Positions 27,963 to 35,906 of a stretch of DNA of 45,136 nucleotides are shown one piece after another. Positions within the stretch are counted from its first letter, which is position 1. Every line of letters begins with the position of its first letter. The notes below the pieces were generated by a model, which was not told the origin of the DNA, ran no database searches, and saw only the letters and a list, made by a program, of their open reading frames with translations. Both the position numbers and the translations under genes were made by a program. The DNA comes from Mastigocoleus testarum BC008 (GTDB taxonomy: Bacteria > Cyanobacteriota > Cyanobacteriia > Cyanobacteriales > Nostocaceae), in the NCBI RefSeq assembly GCF_001456025.1, contig NZ_LMTZ01000170.1:1-45136 (forward strand), written 5' to 3'.

Positions 27963-30203
27963 TCACAGTTGGTTGTTTACTAAGGTAGCGTAATATCCTC
28001 GTTGCTCTAATAAATATGTGTGAGAGCCTTGATCTACAATACTTCCTCGATGTAGTACTAAAATTAAGTCTGCATTACGAATAGTGCTAAGGCGATGTGC
28101 AATTATAATTTGAGTGCAGGAGATTTGCCCCAGATTTTGTTCAACCAAACGCTCTGTCGGCGTATCTAAGTGACTGGTTGCTTCATCAAGCAGCAAAATA
28201 GCAGGCTGACCCGCAAGGGCACGAGCGAGGGATAGTCGCTGTCGTTGTCCTCCAGATAGTCCACTTCCTCCCTCTGCAATTCTAGTTTCATATCCCATTG
28301 GCATTTGCATAATTTCATCGTCAATGACTGCTATGTGGGCAGCTGCAATCACTTCTTGTAAAGAAAGTGCTGGTTTGTTGAAAGCGATATTTTGTCTTAT
28401 TGAACCACTAAATAAAAAAGGTTCTTGCAAAACTACGCCAAATTGGTTACGCCATGTTCGACATTTGAAATTTTCTAAAGAGATACCGTCATATAGAATT
28501 TGCCCTGTATTCGGTCTATAGAGTCCTAGTAAGAGCTTTGCAAGGGTGCTTTTACCTGACCCTGATTGTCCCACTATAGCCACTTTCTGACCAGGTTGAA
28601 TTACGAAAGATACATTTTTGAGGACTAAAGGCGCATTTTTGTCATACTGAAAACTTACGTTTTTGAATTCGATGTGTCCTTTCAGTTTTGGTGCAGCTTT
28701 CGTTGTTTTTATTCCTTGTTCTGATTCTGCTTGCAAGACATCCGTGAGTCTTTCGAGGTGGGCACCTGCAACTTGTAAATACTGCCCACTCGTCACCAAA
28801 GAAGCAATTGGAGCTAAAAACAAAGCGGCGATCGCATTCATGGCTAACATGGTTCCCAAACTCATGTTTTTTTGCAGGACGTAAAATGTGCCTAGCCAAA
28901 GCAATACCAATGGCGATAGGGTTCTCATTGCTTGTAAAAAGGCTTCAATAATAGCTGTCAATTGATTTCGCTGTAGCGACACATTGAGATGTTTCATAAA
29001 GAGGTTGGACCAGCGATCGAACGCTTGGTCTTCGCACCCCGTTGCCTTCAAAGTCAAAATTCCTGTTAAAGCTTCAACCATATAACTTTGAGCTTCTGCT
29101 TGAGCTGCAAGCTCCTTTTGCATCAGATAATGAACGCGACGAGTTGTAGCTAAAAGTAACGCAACTTGCAACAACCCAAATGCCAAAACTATTAAGCCAA
29201 AAAACAGTTGTTGGCTGAGTAAAATAAGTAAGTAACCCAATATAAAACAGCCGTCTAGCAGAACGGATAGACTTTGAGTGGTTAGCATTTCGCGAATAAT
29301 GGCGTTACTGCCCATACGCATTGAGAGATCGCCAGTCGAACGCTGCTCAAAAAAGCGAAAGGGTAAGGTTAGTAGATGATCGAAGAAACCCAAGATTGTT
29401 TGGATATCGATTCGCGCTCGTAAATAAATGAGCAGCGCAGAACGTAAGTAGCTAACAATCAATTGTGCCAACATTAAGATAGCAATACCAATGGCCAAAA
29501 TCGGCATCAGGCTGTTCAAATGGAACGGCAAAATTCGGTCGATAAAAACTTTTGTCAGCATAGGTAGTCCTAAGCCGAGACATTGTAGCAACAAAGATGC
29601 ACCTATGATTTGAATGAACAGCTGAGGCTGTAAGACAGTATATCGAATGAGGAATTGAAGCCACAGAGGCTGGGAAGTTTTCCCACGTGGCTCAAACCCA
29701 GCTCCTGGTTCCAAAGTTAAGACAACACCCGTGAAGCTCCCATCGAACTGAGCCGTAGTCAGTTGATACCGGCCTCCAGCGGGATCGACAATGCCAATTC
29801 GATTTGGCGACCAAGATTCAACTACGACAAAGTGATTAAAATTCCAATGGGCGATCGCCGGTAAGGGGACATATCTAAAATCAGCCATATCAATGGCATA
29901 AGCTTTGACTCGAAGCCCATAGTTACGAGCTACTTCAGCAAGGTGTTGAGCGCTCACCCCATCTCGACCTACATCAAAGCAATCCCGACACTCGGAAACG
30001 CGAGTATGGCGACCATAGTAACTCAAGATCGTGGCTAGGCAAGCGGCACCGCACTCAACCTCATTTAATTGTAACCGAATTGGAACGCGGTAACTTTGAC
30101 CTTTTAGTAAGTTGCAAAGCAGTTGGCAGGCAGCATTTTTGAACTGAAATATTGTTTTTTTCAAGTATGCCAGTCGGCGCTGCTTGGTTATAAATCTGTT
30201 CAT
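27963..30203 (-). CDS. C39-peptidase ABC transporter (bacteriocin or RiPP exporter)
   Basis: The 746-aa protein combines three modules. A C39 cysteine peptidase (about 40-150) shows C51 in ECGAACL, H124 in NFNHFVVV and D140 in DPAGG. A six-helix ABC exporter core follows (about 190-475). The ATPase has Walker A GQSGSGKST at 545-553, signature LSGGQ at 649-653 and Walker B ILLLDEATSHLD at 669-680. Such exporters cut the leader after a double Gly while exporting the peptide. The 58-aa precursor at 33320-33496 has exactly such a site. The gene is last in the operon and starts 3 bp after the HlyD-like stop, indicating translational coupling. All key residues are intact. Confidence 0.93.
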   Translation of the reverse strand: MNRFITKQRRLAYLKKTIFQFKNAACQLLCNLLKGQSYRVPIRLQLNEVECGAACLATILSYYGRHTRVSECRDCFDVGRDGVSAQHLAEVARNYGLRVKAYAIDMADFRYVPLPAIAHWNFNHFVVVESWSPNRIGIVDPAGGRYQLTTAQFDGSFTGVVLTLEPGAGFEPRGKTSQPLWLQFLIRYTVLQPQLFIQIIGASLLLQCLGLGLPMLTKVFIDRILPFHLNSLMPILAIGIAILMLAQLIVSYLRSALLIYLRARIDIQTILGFFDHLLTLPFRFFEQRSTGDLSMRMGSNAIIREMLTTQSLSVLLDGCFILGYLLILLSQQLFFGLIVLAFGLLQVALLLATTRRVHYLMQKELAAQAEAQSYMVEALTGILTLKATGCEDQAFDRWSNLFMKHLNVSLQRNQLTAIIEAFLQAMRTLSPLVLLWLGTFYVLQKNMSLGTMLAMNAIAALFLAPIASLVTSGQYLQVAGAHLERLTDVLQAESEQGIKTTKAAPKLKGHIEFKNVSFQYDKNAPLVLKNVSFVIQPGQKVAIVGQSGSGKSTLAKLLLGLYRPNTGQILYDGISLENFKCRTWRNQFGVVLQEPFLFSGSIRQNIAFNKPALSLQEVIAAAHIAVIDDEIMQMPMGYETRIAEGGSGLSGGQRQRLSLARALAGQPAILLLDEATSHLDTPTERLVEQNLGQISCTQIIIAHRLSTIRNADLILVLHRGSIVDQGSHTYLLEQRGYYATLVNNQL

Positions 30204-30206
30204 AGC

Positions 30207-30821
30207 TTATCTCATTTGGTCAGTTTTGAGTTTACGTTTCAAAAACTGATGAACTCCTGGCAAGAAAGATATTATTCTGCTCCCCTCACCTTCGATTTCT
30301 GCGTGCCCAACGCTTCCAATATAGGCGGTGCTAGGTAAAGTAGTTGGAATTGGCTCCAGGGGAGTCACAACGAGCCTCACAGGTTGAGTAATATTTGCAG
30401 TAACGTTATTTTCCAATCCCCATTGCTGTTGAATATCCTTTGGGCTGAGAACTTGCTTGTTTGCGGCGATAATTGGTCGTTTAATGCGATCGCTACCTAG
30501 ACCATCAAACCGCAGAAGAATAAACTGGGAAGATTTTAAAGGGGGTGATGATTGAGCAGGGAACAAAGCAATTACAACCACTTCTGCTTGGCTATCTTGA
30601 GAGGCCGCCGGACGGCGCACAATTATGGCAGAGCCAGTGATAAAAGTAGGAATTTGGATACAGCTTGCGACTGTCCCGCTCGCGGCTAAAAGCCCTAATA
30701 AGGTCCACAAATAAAGAAAAACGCGAGGAGCAACTAGTTGAGGCAAAACTGCTTTTTCTTGTCCTCTAATATAATTTTGAACCGCATTTTTCCGAAAAAT
30801 AGAGGATTTGTAGTCAACCAT
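30207..30821 (-). CDS. Short HlyD-like membrane fusion protein
   Basis: I choose the ATG at 30821 (204 aa), 4 bp after the upstream stop; a TTG-started frame from 30854 overlaps the previous gene. One membrane segment lies at about 34-55 (VFLYLWTLLGLLAASGTVAS). The following periplasmic part resembles the ends of HlyD-type adaptors (ITGSAIIVRRP near the start, STAYIGSVGHAEIEGE near the end) but lacks the long coiled-coil hairpin, so it is much shorter than the usual 400 or more aa. It probably acts as the accessory periplasmic subunit for the adjacent C39 ABC exporter. Truncated HlyD-like proteins of this kind accompany cyanobacterial bacteriocin exporters. Confidence 0.65.
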   Translation of the reverse strand: MVDYKSSIFRKNAVQNYIRGQEKAVLPQLVAPRVFLYLWTLLGLLAASGTVASCIQIPTFITGSAIIVRRPAASQDSQAEVVVIALFPAQSSPPLKSSQFILLRFDGLGSDRIKRPIIAANKQVLSPKDIQQQWGLENNVTANITQPVRLVVTPLEPIPTTLPSTAYIGSVGHAEIEGEGSRIISFLPGVHQFLKRKLKTDQMR

Positions 30822-30825
30822 AATC

Positions 30826-31923
30826 TTAGCCTGCGGCGACTTGTTCTGGTACAAAAAGTTGAGAAAGCCGATCGGCGTTTCCCCAGTACCATTCCACTTT
30901 AGCGACCTGTCGGCGTTCTGCTAGCCAAGCTTCAAATAAAATCCTCTTAATAGTCTGCTGCATTTTAACATCAAAACAGGTAGGTGGAATTGCTAAAACG
31001 AGGATTAACTCATAGCAGTCATCATCAGTTTTTAAGGGTTTTAACAGTTTGCCAGGCTTCTCTGAGAATATAGCATTTGCTTTTTGATCGGTCATTTGTC
31101 GGCGCTGTAATTCTGCAAATAGCATTCTGCTAGTTTGTTCGACGCTTTTTTGGCTTGCTGCTAAAAATTGTTGCTGGGCTGCTTGCCAAAAATCAATGTC
31201 ACCACTCAAAACCTGTTGGTATAGCTGTTCTGCTTTTTGCTTACCATGAATACTGAACTGAGCAACATGAGCTGTATCAAAATTGGCTTTATGCTGAGTA
31301 AAGTAGTCTTTTATCCTACTAGCGGTCACCTTGTCTCGCAGCTTGGCGACGACTGCTTCAGTCGTAACATACTGTTCAAGCTGTGTGTGAGTCATGCTCC
31401 GTTGAGACATCCATCGGTAAGTATCTTCGGATGTGTAAAGTCGATGTGCTCGTCGCCATCCGTCTATCGCAAGTTGCAGTTCTGAATCTGTTAGCTCAAT
31501 AGGATTTTTCTCTAGTTCTTCTTGAATCAGGCAAGCATTAAGTAGGCGATTGACTAGCTTGGGTTCATCCCAAACTGAGTCTAGACAGCCAATTGCCTGC
31601 TCTATCGTTAAAACAGTGTTATTGACTTTGACTAAATCGGCATCATGCCAGCGATGAACACCGCGCATTGGCCACGGCAAAGCACGGTCTGGACAGAAAC
31701 TCACCGAAACAGTTCCTTCACCCGGATGGCGGAGCAAAACATCATAATGAACTGAATAGTCATAAGATTCTTCCTCCCACAGTAGATTAATCTCTGTATT
31801 TGGATACTGCTGTTGCAGCCTCCGTAATCTTTTTCGCGCTACCTTAGGGTGGATATTGTCTTGGTGCAACTGCATCAAGTAAGCGAACACATCTTCAAGT
31901 TCGTTTTGAAACTGATTTTTCAT
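30826..31923 (-). CDS. PpiC-related peptide maturation protein
   Basis: The 365-aa protein has an N-terminal module of unknown fold (about 1-105), then a SurA-like helical segment (about 110-205, with LLNACLIQEELEKNPIELTD and YVTTEAVVAKLRDKV) and a parvulin-like region (about 205-315, with VAQFSIHGKQKAEQLY and PLKTDDDCYELILVL). This arrangement fits the PpiC-related proteins described as putative peptide maturation system proteins (TIGR04500-like, from memory). It likely holds or isomerises the precursor peptide for the ATP-grasp enzyme or exporter. It starts 2 bp after the ATP-grasp stop, with an AGGAG site overlapping that gene's end. No signal peptide is present, so it acts in the cytoplasm. 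The catalytic prolyl isomerase residues are poorly conserved and activity is uncertain. Confidence 0.7.
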   Translation of the reverse strand: MKNQFQNELEDVFAYLMQLHQDNIHPKVARKRLRRLQQQYPNTEINLLWEEESYDYSVHYDVLLRHPGEGTVSVSFCPDRALPWPMRGVHRWHDADLVKVNNTVLTIEQAIGCLDSVWDEPKLVNRLLNACLIQEELEKNPIELTDSELQLAIDGWRRAHRLYTSEDTYRWMSQRSMTHTQLEQYVTTEAVVAKLRDKVTASRIKDYFTQHKANFDTAHVAQFSIHGKQKAEQLYQQVLSGDIDFWQAAQQQFLAASQKSVEQTSRMLFAELQRRQMTDQKANAIFSEKPGKLLKPLKTDDDCYELILVLAIPPTCFDVKMQQTIKRILFEAWLAERRQVAKVEWYWGNADRLSQLFVPEQVAAG

Positions 31924-31925
31924 TT

Positions 31926-32942
31926 TTAGGCTCCTAAACTTAATTTTGGTGATATGCTAATGGGTTGACTATCTTTTATTGGAGCGAGAAGCAAGTCGCA
32001 AATCGCATCGCTGATGGGCAGCCCCGTTTCGTATTCAATCCAAAGATATTGACCATTAGGATTAATTTCTAAAAAAATGTAGCGCCCTTCAGGAGTTAAC
32101 ACCATATCAATGGCACCGTAACAAAGTTCGAGTTGATTTACGAGTGCTATGCAGTGCTTTGCAATCTCTAGTGGCAGAGCATGGGGAAGATAAGGAGTTT
32201 CGTTGCGGTCATAGCGCCGCCAGTCATGACGAGTACGATAGCTAATTTGAGAATGGATTTCAGCTGCAAAAACCTGTTGACCTACGACAATAACACGTAA
32301 CTCAACTTGTTTGGGCACGTAAGCTTGAAAAATCATAGGACTATAACGGATGTCATGAAAGTAGCCGATGTCCTGCTTAGAAACCACTTCTGTGTAACGG
32401 CAAAATGGCGTACCGACCTTCCGAAAAAAGGAGAATCCGGCTAACTTACTGATAATTTGACCGTTATGTTGTCGATAAAATTCTAACAAGTCTTCCGGAG
32501 AGTTAGTAATCAAGGTAGGCGGTAGCTCGAACCCTAATGCACCAGCAATTTTAAGCTGTGAAGCTTTCATTTGCGCTCGTTTGATTACTGCACGAGGTGC
32601 AGGGAGAAACAGGCAATTAAGGGAATTCCATACATCATCTAATACATCTTGACATTCTCCCGCGATAGAATCCCTTTCTGTGCTATTTAGTAGTTCGGAG
32701 TGAACCACAGGTATCCGAGGACGACGATACCAAACAGCCTTCACTTGATTTAGTTCAATTGTCTTTGCTTCTGTATGAAGTATATAACTGGTTTGTCCAT
32801 TGGGAGAGCAAGAAAAAGATATCTGAGCTTTTGTGGGGAAATCCGCAGGATGGAATCTAACAAACGGCACCCCGTGCATTTTAAGCTTTTTTACAACATG
32901 GTCAGCATGAATGTCTAATGGCTCTGTCAAAATCAAAAGCAT
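31926..32942 (-). CDS. Graspetide-type ATP-grasp ligase (MvdC/MvdD-like)
   Basis: The ATG at 32942 gives 338 aa starting MLLILTEPLDIHADHV, the expected start of this family, with GAGGTG before it; a GTG at 32954 is less likely. WYRRP at about 71-75, the ELRVIVVG strand near 213-220, the metal-binding AIDM near 277-280 and EINPNGQYLWIE at about 292-303 are family hallmarks. These enzymes phosphorylate Asp or Glu side chains of a precursor and join them to Thr, Ser or Lys, giving ester or amide crosslinks (microviridins and other graspetides). The partner precursor is most likely the 58-aa peptide at 33320-33496, whose core has S, T, D and E but no Lys. It is the first enzyme gene of a four-gene operon. 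Confidence 0.88.
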   Translation of the reverse strand: MLLILTEPLDIHADHVVKKLKMHGVPFVRFHPADFPTKAQISFSCSPNGQTSYILHTEAKTIELNQVKAVWYRRPRIPVVHSELLNSTERDSIAGECQDVLDDVWNSLNCLFLPAPRAVIKRAQMKASQLKIAGALGFELPPTLITNSPEDLLEFYRQHNGQIISKLAGFSFFRKVGTPFCRYTEVVSKQDIGYFHDIRYSPMIFQAYVPKQVELRVIVVGQQVFAAEIHSQISYRTRHDWRRYDRNETPYLPHALPLEIAKHCIALVNQLELCYGAIDMVLTPEGRYIFLEINPNGQYLWIEYETGLPISDAICDLLLAPIKDSQPISISPKLSLGA

Positions 32943-33064
32943 AGCGCACCTCACTTTTAGCTTTAGTTAAAAAAAAGTACAGCCGCTCGGTTGGTTGTTT
33001 CCAGTGAGCGACTGCCTAACCTAGTACTTTGTCCCATTAATTTTGACGAGTCGCGGGTGCGAGC

Positions 33065-33128
33065 GATCCCCGACTTCTATCCTAGGAATTGCTACAATGT
33101 GCGGATATTGATTCAGAAGTCGGGGATC
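33065..33128. repeat. Hairpin repeat GATCCCCGACTTCT, inverted
   Basis: GATCCCCGACTTCT at 33065-33078 and its exact complement at 33115-33128 form a 14-bp stem, and CCTAGG sequences lie in and just after the loop. It resembles a common interspersed cyanobacterial hairpin. It lies in the leader between the precursor gene and the ATP-grasp gene, where it could attenuate downstream transcription. Confidence 0.6.
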
Positions 33129-33159
33129 TGTTCCCTAGGCATCAGAACTTATGGAACAG

Positions 33160-33299
33160 ACTACTAGTGTTCCACCACATTAGTTATGAGGGGTATTGCA
33201 TCAGTCCTATTTATAGGACTTTTGCTATTAGGCAGGGACTCTAAGTCCCTGGCAGTTGGATGTCTACCCCGCAAAATTAATGTGGTGGAGTACTAGTCT
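33160..33299. mobile_element. 140-bp MITE-like element with inverted ends
   Basis: ACTACTAGTGTTCCACCACA at the left end (33160-33179) is mirrored, with a few mismatches, by TGTGGTGGAGTACTAGTCT (33281-33299); the similarity continues inward (TTAGTT against AATTAA). The interior carries two smaller stems, GTCCTATTTATAGGAC and AGGGACTCTAAGTCCCT. There is no ORF. The element separates the RiPP precursor from its enzymes. Confidence 0.5.
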
Positions 33300-33319
33300 A
33301 GTTAGACTAAGCACTCAAC

Positions 33320-33496
33320 TTATTCATCATCACACATCCCTGGCTCAGTACAGCTTCCAGCACTTCTTCTCCTTCCTATTGGTAGTCCTCCTGATACATT
33401 TCGTAAATCTGCTTCAGACAGTTCAACTCCGATGGTTGAGAGGTCGTCAATGCGGGTGCGTTGATATTTTGTATTTTTTGATTTTTTCTCGGTCAT
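33320..33496 (-). CDS. 58-aa double-glycine RiPP precursor peptide
   Basis: The minus-strand frame from ATG (33494-33496) to TAA (33320-33322) has GAGGA 8-12 bases before the start. The leader (residues 1-37) begins MTEKKSKNTKYQ and ends GVELSEADLRNVSGG, a standard C39-peptidase leader with Gly-Gly at 36-37 and the conserved hydrophobic spacing before it. The predicted core (38-58) starts LPIGRRRS and ends SCTEPGMCDDE. It offers Ser and Thr hydroxyls plus E, D, D and E carboxylates for ATP-grasp ester links, and two Cys. Its position upstream of the ATP-grasp, PpiC-like, HlyD-like and C39 ABC genes on the same strand makes it the probable substrate. A TCAGGT-type motif pair lies 90-155 bp upstream. 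Confidence 0.85.
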   Translation of the reverse strand: MTEKKSKNTKYQRTRIDDLSTIGVELSEADLRNVSGGLPIGRRRSAGSCTEPGMCDDE

Positions 33497-33586
33497 CAAT
33501 CTATCCTCAATTAATTAGAAATATCATACATAGAGCTTCAATTTGTTTAGCTCTATTCTTATTTTGATTGAAGTATCTTAAAAATC

Positions 33587-33651
33587 TATAGGATAAAATC
33601 AGGTATTGAGAAAATAATTGTAAGAAGAAAGTAAGGAAAAATCAGGTAATA
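33587..33651 (+). promoter_or_regulatory. TCAGGT-type motif pair upstream of the RiPP precursor
   Basis: TATAGGATAAAATCAGGTAT (33587-33606) and GTAAGGAAAAATCAGGTAAT (33631-33650) are direct repeats 43-44 bp apart, placed 90-155 bp before the precursor ATG (minus strand), so in opposite orientation to the gene. Confidence 0.5.
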
Positions 33652-34226
33652 AGGGACTTGCAAAAAAATAAGATACCAGTTACTGTAGAATGCCACAAGC
33701 CTAATTATGTCTAAAATTTAACAAGGTACTAAAGTAAGTAATGTTAAGCGATTATGGGGTATTATTTTATGGAACTTAGGATGGAAGGCATTGGTGAGAA
33801 CTTAAAGAAGAATACCAAAGGTCAAGGTGTAATTTACAAAAGACAATAAACAGCTAAAAGGCTGATAAATGATAGATTTGAGTTTGGTGTATGACTTATT
33901 CCCAAGCAATGAGCAGCAAAAAAAGGCTACCAACCTAAGGCGGGACAGCGGACAAAGTTAAAATTTTGGCTTATTGTGCGATCTGCACTACGCGTCCCAA
34001 AGGGGTGATAATGGGTGAAGTGGGTGTTCACATAATGCCGATTTGTGCCTCAGAGGCATCGCAGGTGACGCAGAAATCAGGTTTCGTGGAATACAGTATC
34101 TAAACCCCCAGTACATAAGCTTTTCATCGATTTAGCTCTAGGCGTATTGCTAGAGAAGCTGGCAGGAAGTGCCATTGTTTTATCTTTAAGTTCCATGTAA
34201 GTTTTGGAGTCGGAACTTTACCTCAA
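33652..34226. other. Non-coding tract, no gene supported
   Basis: Only very short frames are present (for example a 26-codon one from 33769). A single TCAGGT match lies near 34078. I see no structured repeat of note. Confidence 0.4.
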
Positions 34227-34440
34227 TTAACCCCATAACTGCGTGTCAAATTCTTTAAATCCTACCCCAATTTGATGAAAAAGTTCCGATACAAGCGGTT
34301 CTAGGAACTGTGTTAAGTTTTAATGCAAAATTGAATTCAAAGGCTGAAAGTCTCTCATAGCAATGCTTTCAGATGCGTTGGCACTCTGTGTCAGCTTCTC
34401 TAGCATTAGGCCCTCTAACTGTGTCCATAATGTGAATAAG
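34227..34440 (-). pseudogene. Decayed gene fragment of unknown family
   Basis: The minus strand reads LWTQLEGLMLEKLTQSANAS, AMRDFQPLNSILH, a stop, then NLTQFLEPLVSELFHQIGVG, FKEFDTQLWG and TAA in one frame. The sequence looks protein-like on both sides of the internal stop, so it is probably a remnant with one nonsense mutation. I do not recognise the family; a transposon-associated protein is possible. Confidence 0.4.
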
Positions 34441-34446
34441 GCACCG

Positions 34447-34504
34447 AGCAGGGAGCAGGGAGCGGGGAGCAGGGAGCAGGGTGCAGGGTGCAGGGTGCAG
34501 GGGG
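34447..34504. repeat. Heptanucleotide tandem repeat (GCAGGGA / GCAGGGT)
   Basis: About eight 7-bp units run from 34447 to 34504, first mostly GCAGGGA (one with GCGGGGA), then GCAGGGT. Short tandemly repeated heptamers of this kind are well known in heterocystous cyanobacteria and support the host assignment. Confidence 0.9.
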
Positions 34505-34604
34505 ACGGGTTATTCATTATGCTTACGTTTAATGCCGCCAAACTCAATTGCTTCTTTTTCCATTCTCGGTGCTCCCAAGCTCTCTGCTCAAGAGCTTGGT
34601 TTGG

Positions 34605-35906
34605 TCAAGCACGAATAACGGTAATATCACGGTTATTAGGTGTGGTAAGAACTTGTGTAGATAAACGTTCTTCAATTGGTGGAGCACTTTTGCGTCTATC
34701 GAATACAAACAACCAACCTTCATTTACGTCCAAACGGGCCAAATATGATTCTAATTGTTCGATTCCTTCTGCTTGGGGGTCACGTTTCTTTTCGCGCCAT
34801 ACCTTGAGTTCGATTCCCAGGGTAACGGTTTTATATTTTAAACATAGGTCCATGCGATCGCTACCAATGGCATATTCCCGTTCCAAAGAACCACCACCAT
34901 TGACAACACGATGTAAGAAAGCCATTAATACGATGTGGGGTGCAATTTCGTGATAAGTAGTAGTACTTAATAGTGGTTCTCCATGTTGTCGCCAAAACTT
35001 AATAAAAGCTTCTAATAAAGCATCTTTGTCTAATTCACCAGATTGAGTTAACCAGGTGGGTGCGATAGTGGGTAGGGAAGCCATTGGAGTAACGGTTAAT
35101 ACCCGAGGAATAACCTCACGATAAATAGGATTAGCAATTGTTAATCCACCCTGGGGATGCATGGTACATAAACCCAAATCAATGACAAATTGAATATCAT
35201 CATTGGGTACATTACCCAATTCTAAGCCTGCTAATATAGGTTCGATGATAGCTTTGACTCGTTGTTGTGTGAGTATTTTTTCAAGAGATTCGAAATGAGT
35301 ATTTCGACGAGTAATTAATATTTGGGCTTGTTGTAAGATATGTTGTTTGGTAATGGGAATATTTCTATCTGTAACGATTTTTTCAACAACTCCCTTGGCA
35401 AGAGCATTAACTAACCAAGGTTGCCCTTGAGTTAATTGGAAGGCAGTAGCAGTAGCTTCTGGGGTAAAAATTTGTCCAGTATCTTGAGTATGCTGTTGAT
35501 ATAATTCTTGAACTTCAGCGGGATTGAAGTTTCTCATGGTAATGGAACTAACTTTAACATTAAAAGGACTAGCTGTATTTAATCTGTCACTACCACCGGA
35601 TGCAACCTTGTAATCGCGGACATCACGTAAGCCGATTAATCCGATAGATGAAGGGAAATTTTTTGGTCGTCCGCGATAGCCATCGCGTAACTGTCGCAAA
35701 ACAGAAATTAGTGCTTGATCTTGCAAGGAGTCAATTTCATCTATAAGTAACACTAATGGTTTATTACTTGCTCTAGCCCAAAGCTGTAAAGCAGCTTGAA
35801 TTCTTCGTCCAGGTTGGGCTTGGTTATTTAAAGAGGGGGGATGCAAATCAGAAGGTAAATCAAATTGAATGCTAGCCCACCAAGCATCTAACATAGCAAG
35901 TTCAGG
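34605..35906 (-). pseudogene. AAA-like ATPase with C-terminal PD-(D/E)XK-like nuclease domain, 5' truncated
   Basis: The remaining 429 codons keep Walker B (PLVLLIDEIDSLQD, residues 45-58 counted from the ATG at 35894), sensor-like segments (GLIGLRDVRDYKV) and a winged helix. A C-terminal region, RMDLCLKYKTVTLGIELKVW, has the D...E-x-K spacing of PD-(D/E)XK nucleases. The family normally begins with about 100 more residues carrying Walker A; these are missing. The reading frame runs to about 35906, where it meets the truncated transposase gene on the other strand. Without Walker A it should not bind ATP normally. The outermost part of the palindrome starts inside this gene. Confidence 0.8.

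Noticed and set aside
33256..33567. 103-aa plus-strand ORF over the RiPP precursor
   Set aside because: It is antisense to the 58-aa GG-leader peptide, has no plausible start signal and encodes a non-protein-like mix of hydrophobic residues.
34447..34504. Possible CRISPR-like array
   Set aside because: Seven-base contiguous units without spacers; this is a heptanucleotide tandem repeat. No CRISPR array was seen in the window.
34363..34953. 196-aa plus-strand ORF
   Set aside because: It crosses the heptamer repeat and is antisense to the AAA/nuclease gene; no protein-like motifs.
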